Shown piece after piece: positions 1-7,707 of a stretch of DNA of 39,705 bases; the first letter of the stretch is position 1, and each line of letters opens with the position of its first letter. The translations under genes and the position numbers were made by a program. The stretch covers positions 1-39,705 of the forward strand of contig JARKQH010000082.1 of NCBI GenBank assembly GCA_029974925.1, given 5' to 3'. Below the pieces are notes generated by a model. That model was not told the origin of the DNA. It saw nothing but the letters and a program-made list of their open reading frames with translations, and searched no databases. This stretch comes from Verrucomicrobiota bacterium. GTDB taxonomy: Bacteria; Verrucomicrobiota; Verrucomicrobiia; Limisphaerales; UBA8199.

Positions 1-1476
1 GCCGTCCCCGTTGCCCAGCAGGATGCTCAGACTGTCGCTGCCATAGTTGGCCACCGCCAGGTCGGGCACCGCATCGTTGTTGAACAGGCCGGCCAGGACA
101 AAGTAGGGATTGCTGCCCGCGGAATACGACGGCCCCACCCAAAATGACCCGTCCGGCGCATTGCTCACGTTCAAACTCAACACCGTCGCCGCCCCAGCCG
201 TGTCGTTGCTCCGGTTTTCAAATTGAAACAGGCCCAGGCGTTCGATCGTGAAGTTGCGGACAAAAGCCGGATTGATGGGGTTGCCGGCGCGATCCGTTAC
301 CGTGCTGGCAATGTTGAAGCGGGTCGGACCGGGCTGAATCGGCCCGTCCACCAAGGCAAAAGTCGCGGTGTTGCCCGAGCTGTAAGCGGGCGAGACCAAG
401 GGATAAAGGATGTCGTCGCCGGTCCCAAACTCCGTGTCGGGCCCCGGCTGACGAAGGGTGAAGTTTGCCGTGTTGGTGACGGTGGGCGGCAGCATGGGTT
501 CCGAAAAGGTCACCGTGAACGCGTTGATGATGTCCGAACTCGAGGTTCCCTCGGCCGGCAGGCTTGCGGTTTGGACCGAAGGGGGGACATCATCCGTCAG
601 GGTGAGAGTAAGAAAATATCGGGCAAAAAGGTCGCGGTTGGTACTGCTGGTGATCCGGACCACATAGTCCCCCCGCTGCGGGATGAGGAACGAGAAGTTG
701 GTGCCGGCCGTGAACACCGCGTTGGCTTCGCCCAGACGGAACAAGTCCAGCACGGCATTTCCGGGTTGCAGGGTGCTGTAAGGCCCTGTGACCAGTTCGG
801 CGGCCAGCGTGTTGCCTGTGTCCAGTGTCCCCAGTGAAAAAAAGTCCCCGGCGGAATCGGTGCCGGGGAGGGTGGCGCCAATCCGAAATCGGAAACTGCC
901 CGCGAGGAAGATCGGCGGCACCACATTGGCCGTATTGGTCGAATCGTTGGGTTCGGCCTCAAGGGCGGCCCCGCGTCCAACGTCCACGCGCAGCCGATAA
1001 TCGGAGACCTGGTTGTCGGTATAAACGCGCACGCGGTAGGCCCCCGGCACCGGCAAGAGCACATTGTAGAATTCCGCAACGCCGGTGGTGCCGCCATCCA
1101 CGGTGGCGATGGTCTGGCCCGAGGGATTGAGCAAGCGCAAGCGCGGGCGGGAGTTGCCAACGGTGGCCTCAATTCGAGCCGTCAGCCGGTCGCCCCCCTC
1201 GGCCTCCAAGGTCCAGTCGTCCACCGCGCCGGTCCCAATCCCGTCAAAGGTATTGGTTACTGAAGCCGAGAAGAAGGAACTTCCGGCCGGGATTTCGACC
1301 AGCGACAGCGGTTCCGTGCCGGCCCGGGCGGGCAACGCCGCCCAGAGCAGAAGCGCCAGGAGCAAAGAGCTCTGGAACAACCAGGGGAGCAGGGGGCCGG
1401 GAGTGTGGGGGGGGCGGGTGTTGAAAGAAGGAGGGGAAAAGACCCGGCCGCGTACAGTAATACTCAGAGCTTTCAT
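1..1476 (-). CDS. Secreted surface protein with prepeptidase-like, Ig-like and FG-GAP/VCBS domains (3' end outside window)
   Basis: The minus frame is open for 492 codons from ATG at 1476 to the window edge, so the C-terminus is missing. The N-terminus has a long leader with a hydrophobic stretch at about residues 32-48 ending in LPARAG, a likely signal peptide. Two beta-rich prepeptidase-C-like segments follow at about 60-165 and 185-300 (for example GDYVVRI, AYRVRVYTD). Next is a bacterial Ig-like domain at about 310-410 (PAEGTSSSDIINAFTVTFSE). The last visible residues read DAVPDLAVANYGSDSLSILL, an FG-GAP/VCBS propeller repeat. Such proteins are exported and act in adhesion or as surface scaffolds; the exact role here is unknown. 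The divergent neighbour is a secreted subtilase, 69 bp away. The domain assignment is by motif, and I am confident the frame is coding. Confidence 0.8.
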   Translation of the reverse strand, partial: MKALSITVRGRVFSPPSFNTRPPHTPGPLLPWLFQSSLLLALLLWAALPARAGTEPLSLVEIPAGSSFFSASVTNTFDGIGTGAVDDWTLEAEGGDRLTARIEATVGNSRPRLRLLNPSGQTIATVDGGTTGVAEFYNVLLPVPGAYRVRVYTDNQVSDYRLRVDVGRGAALEAEPNDSTNTANVVPPIFLAGSFRFRIGATLPGTDSAGDFFSLGTLDTGNTLAAELVTGPYSTLQPGNAVLDLFRLGEANAVFTAGTNFSFLIPQRGDYVVRITSSTNRDLFARYFLTLTLTDDVPPSVQTASLPAEGTSSSDIINAFTVTFSEPMLPPTVTNTANFTLRQPGPDTEFGTGDDILYPLVSPAYSSGNTATFALVDGPIQPGPTRFNIASTVTDRAGNPINPAFVRNFTIERLGLFQFENRSNDTAGAATVLSLNVSNAPDGSFWVGPSYSAGSNPYFVLAGLFNNDAVPDLAVANYGSDSLSILLGNGDG

Positions 1477-1545
1477 AAAGTCTTCTGTTGGTCTAAGTGC
1501 GAACCTTCGCTCATTCTTGAACGGTGTCAAGGATTTGAGGAATAA
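1477..1545. promoter_or_regulatory. Divergent promoter interval between surface protein and subtilase
   Basis: These 69 bp separate two divergent starts and must hold both promoters or a shared control region. On the plus strand GAGG at 1537-1540 lies 5 nt before ATG 1546, a usable Shine-Dalgarno site. No convincing -35/-10 pair stands out. Confidence 0.35.
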
Positions 1546-3135
1546 ATGACAATGGAAAATGAGCCCGCTTCCCGCCCTGCCGTTTTGCTTTTGGGGAAGG
1601 TCGCGGTTATGGTTTGGGCGAAAGACTTGAAAACGCGCTGCCTCCAAATACACCGGAAAGCCGTCGGTGGCCTTGCTTGGAGGTGGTTTGCCTGGATGCT
1701 GGCGGTGGCCATGACCGGGGTGGCAGGCGCCGGCGCCCCAGCGGCGCCTCGGGGTGTGGACTTCCATCCCTCGCGCATTCTGGTCATGCCGCTTGGCGGT
1801 CAATTTTTGCCGGAGCTGGAGGCCCTTCAGCGGTTGCGCGGACGAACGGTAACACACGTGTTTCCCCGGCTGCGGAACCTGCATATTGTTCGGCTGGCGG
1901 AGGGGGAGAAAGTGGCTGAGGCTGTGGCGCAGGTCCGCTCCCTGACCGGCGTTGCCTGGGCGGAGCCGGACTGGCTGGTGAGCGCTGCGGGGCTGTTTCC
2001 CAATGATCCCTACTTTCAGAACGGCACCCAATGGGCTTTGAACAATTACGGTCAAAACGGCGGGGTGGCGGACGCGGATTTGGATGCGCCGGAGGGGTGG
2101 GATGTCGTTACCGCGGCGAGTGAGGTCATTGTGGCGGTGGTGGACAGTGGAATCCGTGCCACGCACGAGGACCTGGTTGAAAACCTGTGGCGCAATCCGC
2201 TGGACGGGACGCCCGGTTTCAATGCGCTCAGCGGCCAGCATGATCCCTGGGACGAAAATGGGCATGGGACGCACCTGGCGGGGATCATTGCCGCGGTGGC
2301 GAACAACCAGCGGGGCGTGGCCGGCGTGGCCTGGAGAGCCCGCTTGATGGCCTGCAAGTTTCTCGACGGGTCAGGCAACGGGTACACGGCGGATGCCATC
2401 AGTTGTGTGGAGTTCGCCCGAAGCCACGGCGCGCACCTCATCAACTTGAGCTGGGGTGGCGCCGCCTTGTCGCTGTCGTTGTCCAATGCGCTGTGGAGCG
2501 CCCAGGCCGAAGGGATGCTGCTCGTCGCCGCAGCGGGCAACAACGCCGCGAATAACGATTTGGCCCCGTACTATCCGGCCAGCCTGCCCTTGGAAAACCT
2601 GGTGGCGGTGGCGGCTTCAACGCGGACGGACGACCGGTGGGCGTTCTCGAACTACGGCGCGGCGAGCGTGGATTTGTTCGCGCCGGGCATGGCGATTTAC
2701 TCGACCGCCAGCTCGGGCGACAGCGCCTACGAGAGCCGGAATGGCAGCTCGATGGCCGCGGCGCACGTCAGCGGGGCGCTGGCGTTGATGCGGCAACAAA
2801 GCCCCGGCTCGAGCCCTGTCGAAATCGTTGCCGCCTTGCGCCGCGCCGTGGATTTTAAGCCCGCCTTCGCGGGTTTATGCCTGAGTGGAGGACGTTTGAA
2901 TCTGCGCAAGGCGCTCGACTGGCCGGGCCTCAGTGTCAGCTCCAGCAACGGCATGGCTCAGGTCCGGGTGAGTGGAGCAGCGGGGCATTCCTACGTGGTT
3001 GCGGGGTCAACGAATCTGACGGATTGGACGGCCCTGCAGACCAACGTAGCCGCCGCCAATGGCCAATGGGTGTTTACCGATTCCGAATCCACGAACCGCC
3101 CCAGCCGTTTCTACCGTGCCCTCCCGGGTCCTTGA
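1546..3135 (+). CDS. Secreted S8 family serine peptidase (subtilase)
   Basis: Endopeptidase of the subtilisin family, 529 aa, probably exported. A hydrophobic segment at about residues 42-62 ending in GAGAPAA is a signal sequence, although the N-terminus before it is unusually long and a later start is possible. Residues about 75-145 look like an inhibitor-type propeptide. The catalytic triad is intact: Asp200 in VVDSGI, His240 in NGHGTHLAG, Ser402 in NGSSMAAAHVSG, with oxyanion Asn332 in AAGNN. The last ~65 residues (TNLTDWTALQTN ... SRFYRA) form the C-terminal beta module common on verrucomicrobial secreted proteins, possibly a sorting or binding module. The start is ATG 1546 with GAGG upstream; ATG 1552 is an alternative. 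A broken relative lies at 13225-13509. Confidence 0.93.
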   Translation: MTMENEPASRPAVLLLGKVAVMVWAKDLKTRCLQIHRKAVGGLAWRWFAWMLAVAMTGVAGAGAPAAPRGVDFHPSRILVMPLGGQFLPELEALQRLRGRTVTHVFPRLRNLHIVRLAEGEKVAEAVAQVRSLTGVAWAEPDWLVSAAGLFPNDPYFQNGTQWALNNYGQNGGVADADLDAPEGWDVVTAASEVIVAVVDSGIRATHEDLVENLWRNPLDGTPGFNALSGQHDPWDENGHGTHLAGIIAAVANNQRGVAGVAWRARLMACKFLDGSGNGYTADAISCVEFARSHGAHLINLSWGGAALSLSLSNALWSAQAEGMLLVAAAGNNAANNDLAPYYPASLPLENLVAVAASTRTDDRWAFSNYGAASVDLFAPGMAIYSTASSGDSAYESRNGSSMAAAHVSGALALMRQQSPGSSPVEIVAALRRAVDFKPAFAGLCLSGGRLNLRKALDWPGLSVSSSNGMAQVRVSGAAGHSYVVAGSTNLTDWTALQTNVAAANGQWVFTDSESTNRPSRFYRALPGP

Positions 3136-3142
3136 GACCCGC

Positions 3143-3158
3143 CGCGCCGGCCGGCGCG
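3143..3158. other. 16-bp perfect GC palindrome between convergent genes
   Basis: CGCGCCGGCCGGCGCG is self-complementary and sits between the stop codons of the subtilase and the lipoprotein gene. It could form a hairpin serving both transcripts, but no T-tract follows on either strand, so a terminator role is weakly supported. Confidence 0.3.
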
Positions 3159-3183
3159 CCCCGAGCCAGACCAGAGCCGCGGC

Positions 3184-4221
3184 TCAGAAACGGGCCGGGA
3201 GTCGGAGTCGCATTTCCAAGGGGGCGTCGTAACCAGTCCTGCACGAGTCGGCGGCGCTTTTGTTTTGCGATGCGAATGCATCGGACATGGGCGGCGGCGG
3301 CAGCAGGGGGAGGGGACGGTCCACAAGCTGGTAATAGGAGGTGCATACGAGGTTGGCGGCTTGAGCCGGCATGCACCGGCAAATCAGAGTCAGGATGGTC
3401 CCGCCGTCGGCTGACAGATACAGAATCGGCCCCATGGGCACCGGCCCATCGTCAATCAATCGCGCGACAACCGTGTTCGGGGAGTTGCTCGGCGCGGTTT
3501 CGATCGCGAACCGCCGCCCGGGAAGCGGCCGCCCAAACTCCTTTTCCGCGGCCTGCTCGAGGCTGCGTGCCACGAAGATGACATCGGCGCCGCTGGGATC
3601 AGCCAGCACCTCCCAGATCACGGGCGCACCGCTGGAGTCGAGCGTAATCCGAACGCCTTGAATCGCGGACCGGTCGGGGTGCGGGCGGCCGCCAGAGGGG
3701 GAGGGCCACCAATAGGTGAAGCGGGGGTGAAAATGCCCGCGGATCTGAATCACGTCCGACGCGAAATGGACGTTGGGAGGCGGAGGGTTTGTCCGGGGGC
3801 CGGGCGCTTGCGGCGTCGTTGACCCGAAGGGCGAGACGGGGTGGTTGTCGCCACTCGCCTCCTGGACAATCAATGGCGCGAGCGTCCAAGCCAGGTCCGC
3901 CGGTTCCTGCGGGACGGGTTTGAAGAGCAAGGCGTTGGCAAACCAAGTGGCCACCCGGGCAAGGATGAGGGCCGTGTCTTGTTCCGTCAGCGCCGCGCCG
4001 GGCGCCGGTCCAGGGTCTTTTTCAAGCCGGGCATTCGTCCCGGCGATTGGTGGTGGGCGGTCGGCGTGCCTGCCGCGCGAGCCGCAACCGCTCGGGAAAA
4101 GGACCAGGACGAGGGCGAGGAAGACCGGCGGGCAGCCTGGCAGCGAACAGGCCGCGGCACACCGCCGGGTTGCGGCGGTGGCCATCCTGAACGCGCGCAT
4201 GGTCTTGGGCGGAAGTGGCAT
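3184..4221 (-). CDS. Conserved uncharacterised lipoprotein
   Basis: The frame is open upstream to 4431, but that would overlap the divergent TPR gene, so I place the start at ATG 4221; ATG 4200 and 4185 are alternatives. None has a clear Shine-Dalgarno site. The N-terminus has Arg residues, a hydrophobic run (VFLALVLVLF) and then FPSGC, a lipobox-like Cys at residue 46, so the protein is probably lipid-anchored. The mature part is Pro-rich up to about residue 150. A conserved-looking core follows with HFHPRFTYWW, GVRITLDSSGAPVIWEVL, ARLIDDGPVPMGPILYLS and CRCMPAQ. The Cys pair and His/Trp cluster could bind a ligand or metal. I do not recognise a characterised family. It converges on the subtilase gene. 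Confidence 0.72.
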   Translation of the reverse strand: MPLPPKTMRAFRMATAATRRCAAACSLPGCPPVFLALVLVLFPSGCGSRGRHADRPPPIAGTNARLEKDPGPAPGAALTEQDTALILARVATWFANALLFKPVPQEPADLAWTLAPLIVQEASGDNHPVSPFGSTTPQAPGPRTNPPPPNVHFASDVIQIRGHFHPRFTYWWPSPSGGRPHPDRSAIQGVRITLDSSGAPVIWEVLADPSGADVIFVARSLEQAAEKEFGRPLPGRRFAIETAPSNSPNTVVARLIDDGPVPMGPILYLSADGGTILTLICRCMPAQAANLVCTSYYQLVDRPLPLLPPPPMSDAFASQNKSAADSCRTGYDAPLEMRLRLPARF

Positions 4222-4288
4222 CGGCGACTGAACATAGCGGGCCCCTGCGCTGGGCTCAACCAAAGTTCCCGGGGAGCTTGACTCGGCG

Positions 4289-4738
4289 GTGGCAATGGCA
4301 AAGAATGGCAGGCGTCGTATGCCGCGAAAGAGTAGTGCCCGTAACAAGTCGCTGAGCCGGTTGGAGAAGCGTGAGCTGGATGTGAAGATCAGTTTCCTGG
4401 AGGGGATTGTTCGTCGCGATCCCGCCTTCATCGAAGCGCTGCAACTTCTGGGAGATTGTCTGGCCCAGCGCGGTCGTTACGCCGAAAGCCTCAAGGTGGA
4501 CCAGCGTCTTGTGGAATTGGAGCCGGACAACCCGATGGCGTTTTACAATCTGGCATGCAGTTATGCCTTGTGTTCCGAGCTGGACCGGGCGGCGGCGGCG
4601 CTCCAACAGGCCATTAACCTCGGCTACCGCGATTTCAAATGGCTGGCCCGGGACCCCGACCTTCGTCCCTTGCGAAAGCATCCGCTTTACCGCCCGATCC
4701 AGGACCGTATTCGCAGGATGAAGGTGCGAATTGCCTGA
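4289..4738 (+). CDS. Small TPR-repeat protein
   Basis: 149-aa cytoplasmic protein with a basic N-terminal tail (residues 4-28), then about two tetratricopeptide repeats between residues 33 and 115: ALQLLGDCLAQRGRYAESLK and AFYNLACSYALCSELDRAAA. The C-terminus carries LARDPDLRPLRKHPLYRPI, a segment often found after TPRs where the last helix covers the groove. It has no signal peptide or catalytic motif, so a protein-binding adaptor role is inferred. The start is GTG 4289, with GGGGAG 13 nt upstream; ATG 4295 is also possible. It ends 9 bp before mtnA and is likely co-transcribed with it. Any functional link to methionine salvage is unproven. Confidence 0.82.
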   Translation: MAMAKNGRRRMPRKSSARNKSLSRLEKRELDVKISFLEGIVRRDPAFIEALQLLGDCLAQRGRYAESLKVDQRLVELEPDNPMAFYNLACSYALCSELDRAAAALQQAINLGYRDFKWLARDPDLRPLRKHPLYRPIQDRIRRMKVRIA

Positions 4739-4747
4739 CCGTTTGGA

Positions 4748-5908
4748 ATGAAGGTCATCCTCGACGGCCGCGCCGCGCATTACCGCACCGTGTGGTTCGA
4801 GGCCGCGGCCAACCAGGTGCGGATGATTGATCAGCGGTTGCTGCCGCATGAGTTCGCCGTGCTATCCACGCGCACTTTCCACGAAACCGCGGCGGCCATT
4901 CGGGACATGGCCGTGCGCGGCGCCGGTGCGATTGGCGCCGCGGCCGCCTATGGCCTGGCGCAGGGGGCCTGCGCGTTTCGAGGCCGTGACCTTGGGCGAT
5001 TCTCGGGCCACGTCGAGAAGGTGATCCAAACTTTGAAAGCGGCCCGCCCGACGGCCGTTGACCCGGTCAACGCCATGCGGCGTGTGAGAGCCGCGATGGA
5101 AACGGGAGAGACGGTTGAAGAACAACAGCGGCTGGCCCTGGCCGCCGCCGAGGACTTTGCCAACGAGGATGTGCGTCACTGCGAGGCGATTGGAAGGCAG
5201 GGCGCGCGGTTGATCCGGGCGGGGATGAACGTTCTGACTCACTGCAACGCCGGCTGGCTCGCGTTTGTGGATGTGGGCAGTGCCACCGCTCCGCTTTATG
5301 CCGCCCATGCGGCCGGCAAGCGGTTTCATGTGTATTGCGACGAAACCCGCCCCCGTTGCCAGGGCGCCACGCTCACCGCCTGGGAGCTTGCCCAACAAGG
5401 CATCTCGCACGAGGTCATCGCCGACAACGCGGCGGGGCATCTCATGCAGCGCGGCCGGATTGACCTCGTGATTGTGGGCAGTGACCGCACCTTGGGCCGC
5501 ACGGGCGAGGTGGCCAACAAAATCGGCACCTACACCAAGGCGGTTCTCGCGCGCCGCCATCGAATTCCCTTTTACGTCGCCATACCGCTCTCCACCCTTG
5601 ATTGGAATCTCACCTCCGGTTCGGAAATTCCCATCGAGGAGCGTGACCCGGCGGAGGTGCTGGGGGCCTGGGGGGTGCCGGCGGCCTGGGCGGGCGCCAC
5701 GCGCGGGAAAAGCCCTCAGCGGGGAAGGGCCGGCTTGAAAACGGGGCGCGCCGTTTATGTCCGGGTGGCCAACCCGGGCAGTCCGGCGTATAACCCGGGG
5801 TTTGACGTGACTCCTCCCGACTTGATCACCGGTCTCATCACCCCGGCCGGCATCTTCAAACCGCACGAACTCTGGAAGCACCGCCGGCGGCTTGGCTTTG
5901 AGGGCTGA
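4748..5908 (+). CDS. mtnA: S-methyl-5-thioribose-1-phosphate isomerase (MtnA family)
   Basis: Isomerises 5-methylthioribose-1-phosphate to methylthioribulose-1-phosphate in the methionine salvage pathway. At 386 aa it is longer than the usual ~345-350. Family motifs are all present: VRGAGAIGAAAAYG (57-70), THCNAG with the catalytic Cys166, DETRP, GSDRTLGRTGEVANKIGTY with the catalytic Asp246, and FDVTPPDLITGLITPAG near the end. The extra length lies at about 305-348, ending GSPAYNPGFDVTPP. I read this as the longer GSPA-containing MtnA clade rather than a recent insertion. No other salvage genes (mtnK, mtnB, mtnD) are in the window, so a related role such as 5-deoxyribose-1-phosphate disposal is possible. 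It follows the TPR gene and converges on the SpeE-like gene. Confidence 0.93.
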   Translation: MKVILDGRAAHYRTVWFEAAANQVRMIDQRLLPHEFAVLSTRTFHETAAAIRDMAVRGAGAIGAAAAYGLAQGACAFRGRDLGRFSGHVEKVIQTLKAARPTAVDPVNAMRRVRAAMETGETVEEQQRLALAAAEDFANEDVRHCEAIGRQGARLIRAGMNVLTHCNAGWLAFVDVGSATAPLYAAHAAGKRFHVYCDETRPRCQGATLTAWELAQQGISHEVIADNAAGHLMQRGRIDLVIVGSDRTLGRTGEVANKIGTYTKAVLARRHRIPFYVAIPLSTLDWNLTSGSEIPIEERDPAEVLGAWGVPAAWAGATRGKSPQRGRAGLKTGRAVYVRVANPGSPAYNPGFDVTPPDLITGLITPAGIFKPHELWKHRRRLGFEG

Positions 5909-5934
5909 CCTCCGGCCCCGGTCTTGGCAAGACA

Positions 5935-5956
5935 ACCCTGCCCGGTCGCGCAGGGT
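5935..5956. terminator. Hairpin between convergent mtnA and SpeE-like gene
   Basis: ACCCTGC at 5935-5941 pairs with GCAGGGT at 5950-5956 around an 8-nt loop. It lies 26 bp after the mtnA stop and 63 bp from the end of the convergent gene. There is no T-tract, so its role as a terminator is tentative. Confidence 0.3.
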
Positions 5957-6018
5957 GGCGGCTTGCCGGGGCGGTCTTCGTGAATCTGCGTTGCCCGCTC
6001 CCCGACTCCTGAGGGGAT

Positions 6019-6993
6019 TCACGGCTGGGAGGCCAGGCCTTCGACGGGAGCGTAATCATCCGTGAGCACAGGACTGCGGGCGACGCTGGCCGGCGCAGCC
6101 AGCACCACCGATTCCAAGTGCTGCCGGAAGGAGGGCAGCGTCACCTGGCGGGACTGGACCAGGACCGTGGCGCGTCGCCGCAGTTCGGCCATGTCGGTTC
6201 GAGCGGGCGAGCGGGTGGCAATCAGGACGAGATTCTGGCTGGTCCGGGCGCGGAAGAGATAGACCTGCGGAAAGACACTTTGGAGGGTGCGGTAAACGGC
6301 GCCGACGAGGTTGGCCTGGAAGCCGGCGGTGGTGCCGATGAGGTTGCAGGCCAGGACGCCGTTGGTGGTGAGGCGGTCGCGGACCAGTTCGAAGAACTCG
6401 CGGGTGGCCAAATGCTGGGGGATGGAGGAGCCGTAACGGCTGCGCACGTAGGCGTCCAGCACGACCAGGTCGTAAACGGCCTGGGACCGCCGGAGGTGCA
6501 TCCGCCCATCGGCTACGGTCACTCGTTGCCGGTCCGACTCGCGAAACTCGAAGAACCGCCGGGCAACCGACACGACGGTCGGGTCAATTTCCGCCGTTTG
6601 AATGCGCACGTGGGGATAATAATGCTCGAAGGAGCGCTGGGCGCTGCCTCCGCCCAAGCCAATCATCAACACGTTGGTGATGCGCGGGTTCCAAAGCCAG
6701 GCGGCATGAAACAGTTCGGTGTATTCAAAATGCCCCTGCAACGGATTGGCGACGGCCATCTGCGTTTGCGGGGCGTCATCGAAGTAAAGCGTGCGGATGC
6801 CGGCCGCGTCCACGACGCGAATGTGATGATAGGCGGAGGTGACTTCGTAAAGCGTGGCAGCTCCCAGCGGCGCCCCCATGAGCCAGGGCGCCAGCAGCAG
6901 GGGTGCGCTTCGGGCCAGCATTCGTTCGGCCTTTGAGGGAAGGCGGCGGCGAGGGAGGCGTGGGGCGGGGGTGGACAAGGCGAGAGGGCGCAT
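6019..6993 (-). CDS. Spermidine-synthase-like SAM-dependent protein (C-terminal half of split fused MFS/SpeE)
   Basis: 324 aa with a Rossmann methyltransferase/aminopropyltransferase fold. A hydrophobic segment at about 25-46 (APLLLAPWLMGAP) precedes a beta entry domain (TLYEVTSAYHHIRVV). The SAM-site motifs follow: IGLGGGSAQRSF (111-122), AEIDPTVV with acidic Glu135/Asp137, VADGRMHL (160-166) and YDLVVLDAY (174-182). The C-terminus TDDYAPVE is typical of the family. The usual spermidine-synthase DxxDP context after VVLD is not kept, so true polyamine synthesis is doubtful. It lies in the same reading frame as the upstream membrane protein, separated only by a TGA at 7000-7002 and two codons. 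This matches the domain order of fused MFS/spermidine-synthase proteins. Confidence 0.85.
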   Translation of the reverse strand: MRPLALSTPAPRLPRRRLPSKAERMLARSAPLLLAPWLMGAPLGAATLYEVTSAYHHIRVVDAAGIRTLYFDDAPQTQMAVANPLQGHFEYTELFHAAWLWNPRITNVLMIGLGGGSAQRSFEHYYPHVRIQTAEIDPTVVSVARRFFEFRESDRQRVTVADGRMHLRRSQAVYDLVVLDAYVRSRYGSSIPQHLATREFFELVRDRLTTNGVLACNLIGTTAGFQANLVGAVYRTLQSVFPQVYLFRARTSQNLVLIATRSPARTDMAELRRRATVLVQSRQVTLPSFRQHLESVVLAAPASVARSPVLTDDYAPVEGLASQP

Positions 6994-6999
6994 AACAAA

Positions 7000-7653
7000 T
7001 CAAGCTCCGCGAGGACTGCTGGTGGCTGGTGCGGCACAGGGTCTCGAACGGTCGAGGAAAAGGCAGAGACAGCCCAAACCGATGGTCAGCGCCCCCATGA
7101 GCCGGAAGATGGCCGAGAGCCGCAGGTGGTCAATCAGAATGAAGCCGGAAACGAACACGCCGGCGATGCTGCCCAGGGTGCTGATGGCGATGATCATTCC
7201 GCTGGAACGCCCCAACTGGGCGAGGTCGCGGGTTGCCAGCCGGATCATGTAAGGCGAGAGCATCGCCAGCACGACACAGGGCATGAGGAAGACCAGGGCG
7301 CTGCCAAACACCGGGTCGAGTTTCTGCCAGAGGGGCGGCACGGGCTGGTCTGGCGGGTGGCGCGAGATGATGGCCTCGAGCAGCCAGCCGGCGGTTTCGG
7401 GAATGACCAGCAGCAGAACCCCCGCGGGGGCGAGCAAGAGCACGAGCAACCCCGGCCGTTGCCAGCGGTCCGCCAAAGCGCCGCCGAGGTAATAGCCCGC
7501 CGCCAGGGCGATGAGCACGACGCCGATCTGGCTGACCCAAACATGGAAGGAACTGCCGAAATCCTTCGCCAGGAACCGCGCGCCGACGATCTCGAGGACC
7601 ATGATGATGAAGCCGCCGAGAAACACCAGAACCGCCGCGGTTGCGCTTTTCAT
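7000..7653 (-). CDS. Integral membrane protein, MFS-like half of a split fused MFS/spermidine-synthase protein
   Basis: About 217 aa from ATG 7653 (MKSATAAVLVFL); the frame opens further to 7689 but the Met at 7653 begins the first membrane helix. About six to seven hydrophobic helices are visible: VLVFLGGFIIMVLEIVGARF, VSQIGVVLIALAAGYYLGG, LLVLLLAPAGVLLLV, ALVFLMPCVVLAML, IIAISTLGSIAGVFVSGFI and LMGALTIGLGCLCLFL. MVLEIVGARFLA and LSPYMIRLATRD are characteristic of the membrane half of fused MFS/SpeE proteins. Substrate and function are unknown. The protein ends in a Pro/Ser/Arg linker at an in-frame TGA. The SpeE-like ORF resumes in the same frame two codons later, so the two are co-expressed and may act as one unit. 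Confidence 0.85.
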   Translation of the reverse strand: MKSATAAVLVFLGGFIIMVLEIVGARFLAKDFGSSFHVWVSQIGVVLIALAAGYYLGGALADRWQRPGLLVLLLAPAGVLLLVIPETAGWLLEAIISRHPPDQPVPPLWQKLDPVFGSALVFLMPCVVLAMLSPYMIRLATRDLAQLGRSSGMIIAISTLGSIAGVFVSGFILIDHLRLSAIFRLMGALTIGLGCLCLFLDRSRPCAAPATSSPRGA

Positions 7654-7707
7654 GCCCCGCACCTTACGCCCCGGCTGCCGGGGAGTCAAAGCGAGCCGGG
7701 AGAACGG

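Noticed and set aside
597-1172. 191-codon minus-strand frame inside the left-edge gene
   Set aside because: It is a shifted frame of the long surface-protein gene, which is open from 1476 to the window edge with recognisable domains.
5660-5795. Recent insertion into mtnA
   Set aside because: The extra segment ends in GSPAYNPGFDVTPP, which I recall from a longer natural MtnA clade, and the frame is clean.
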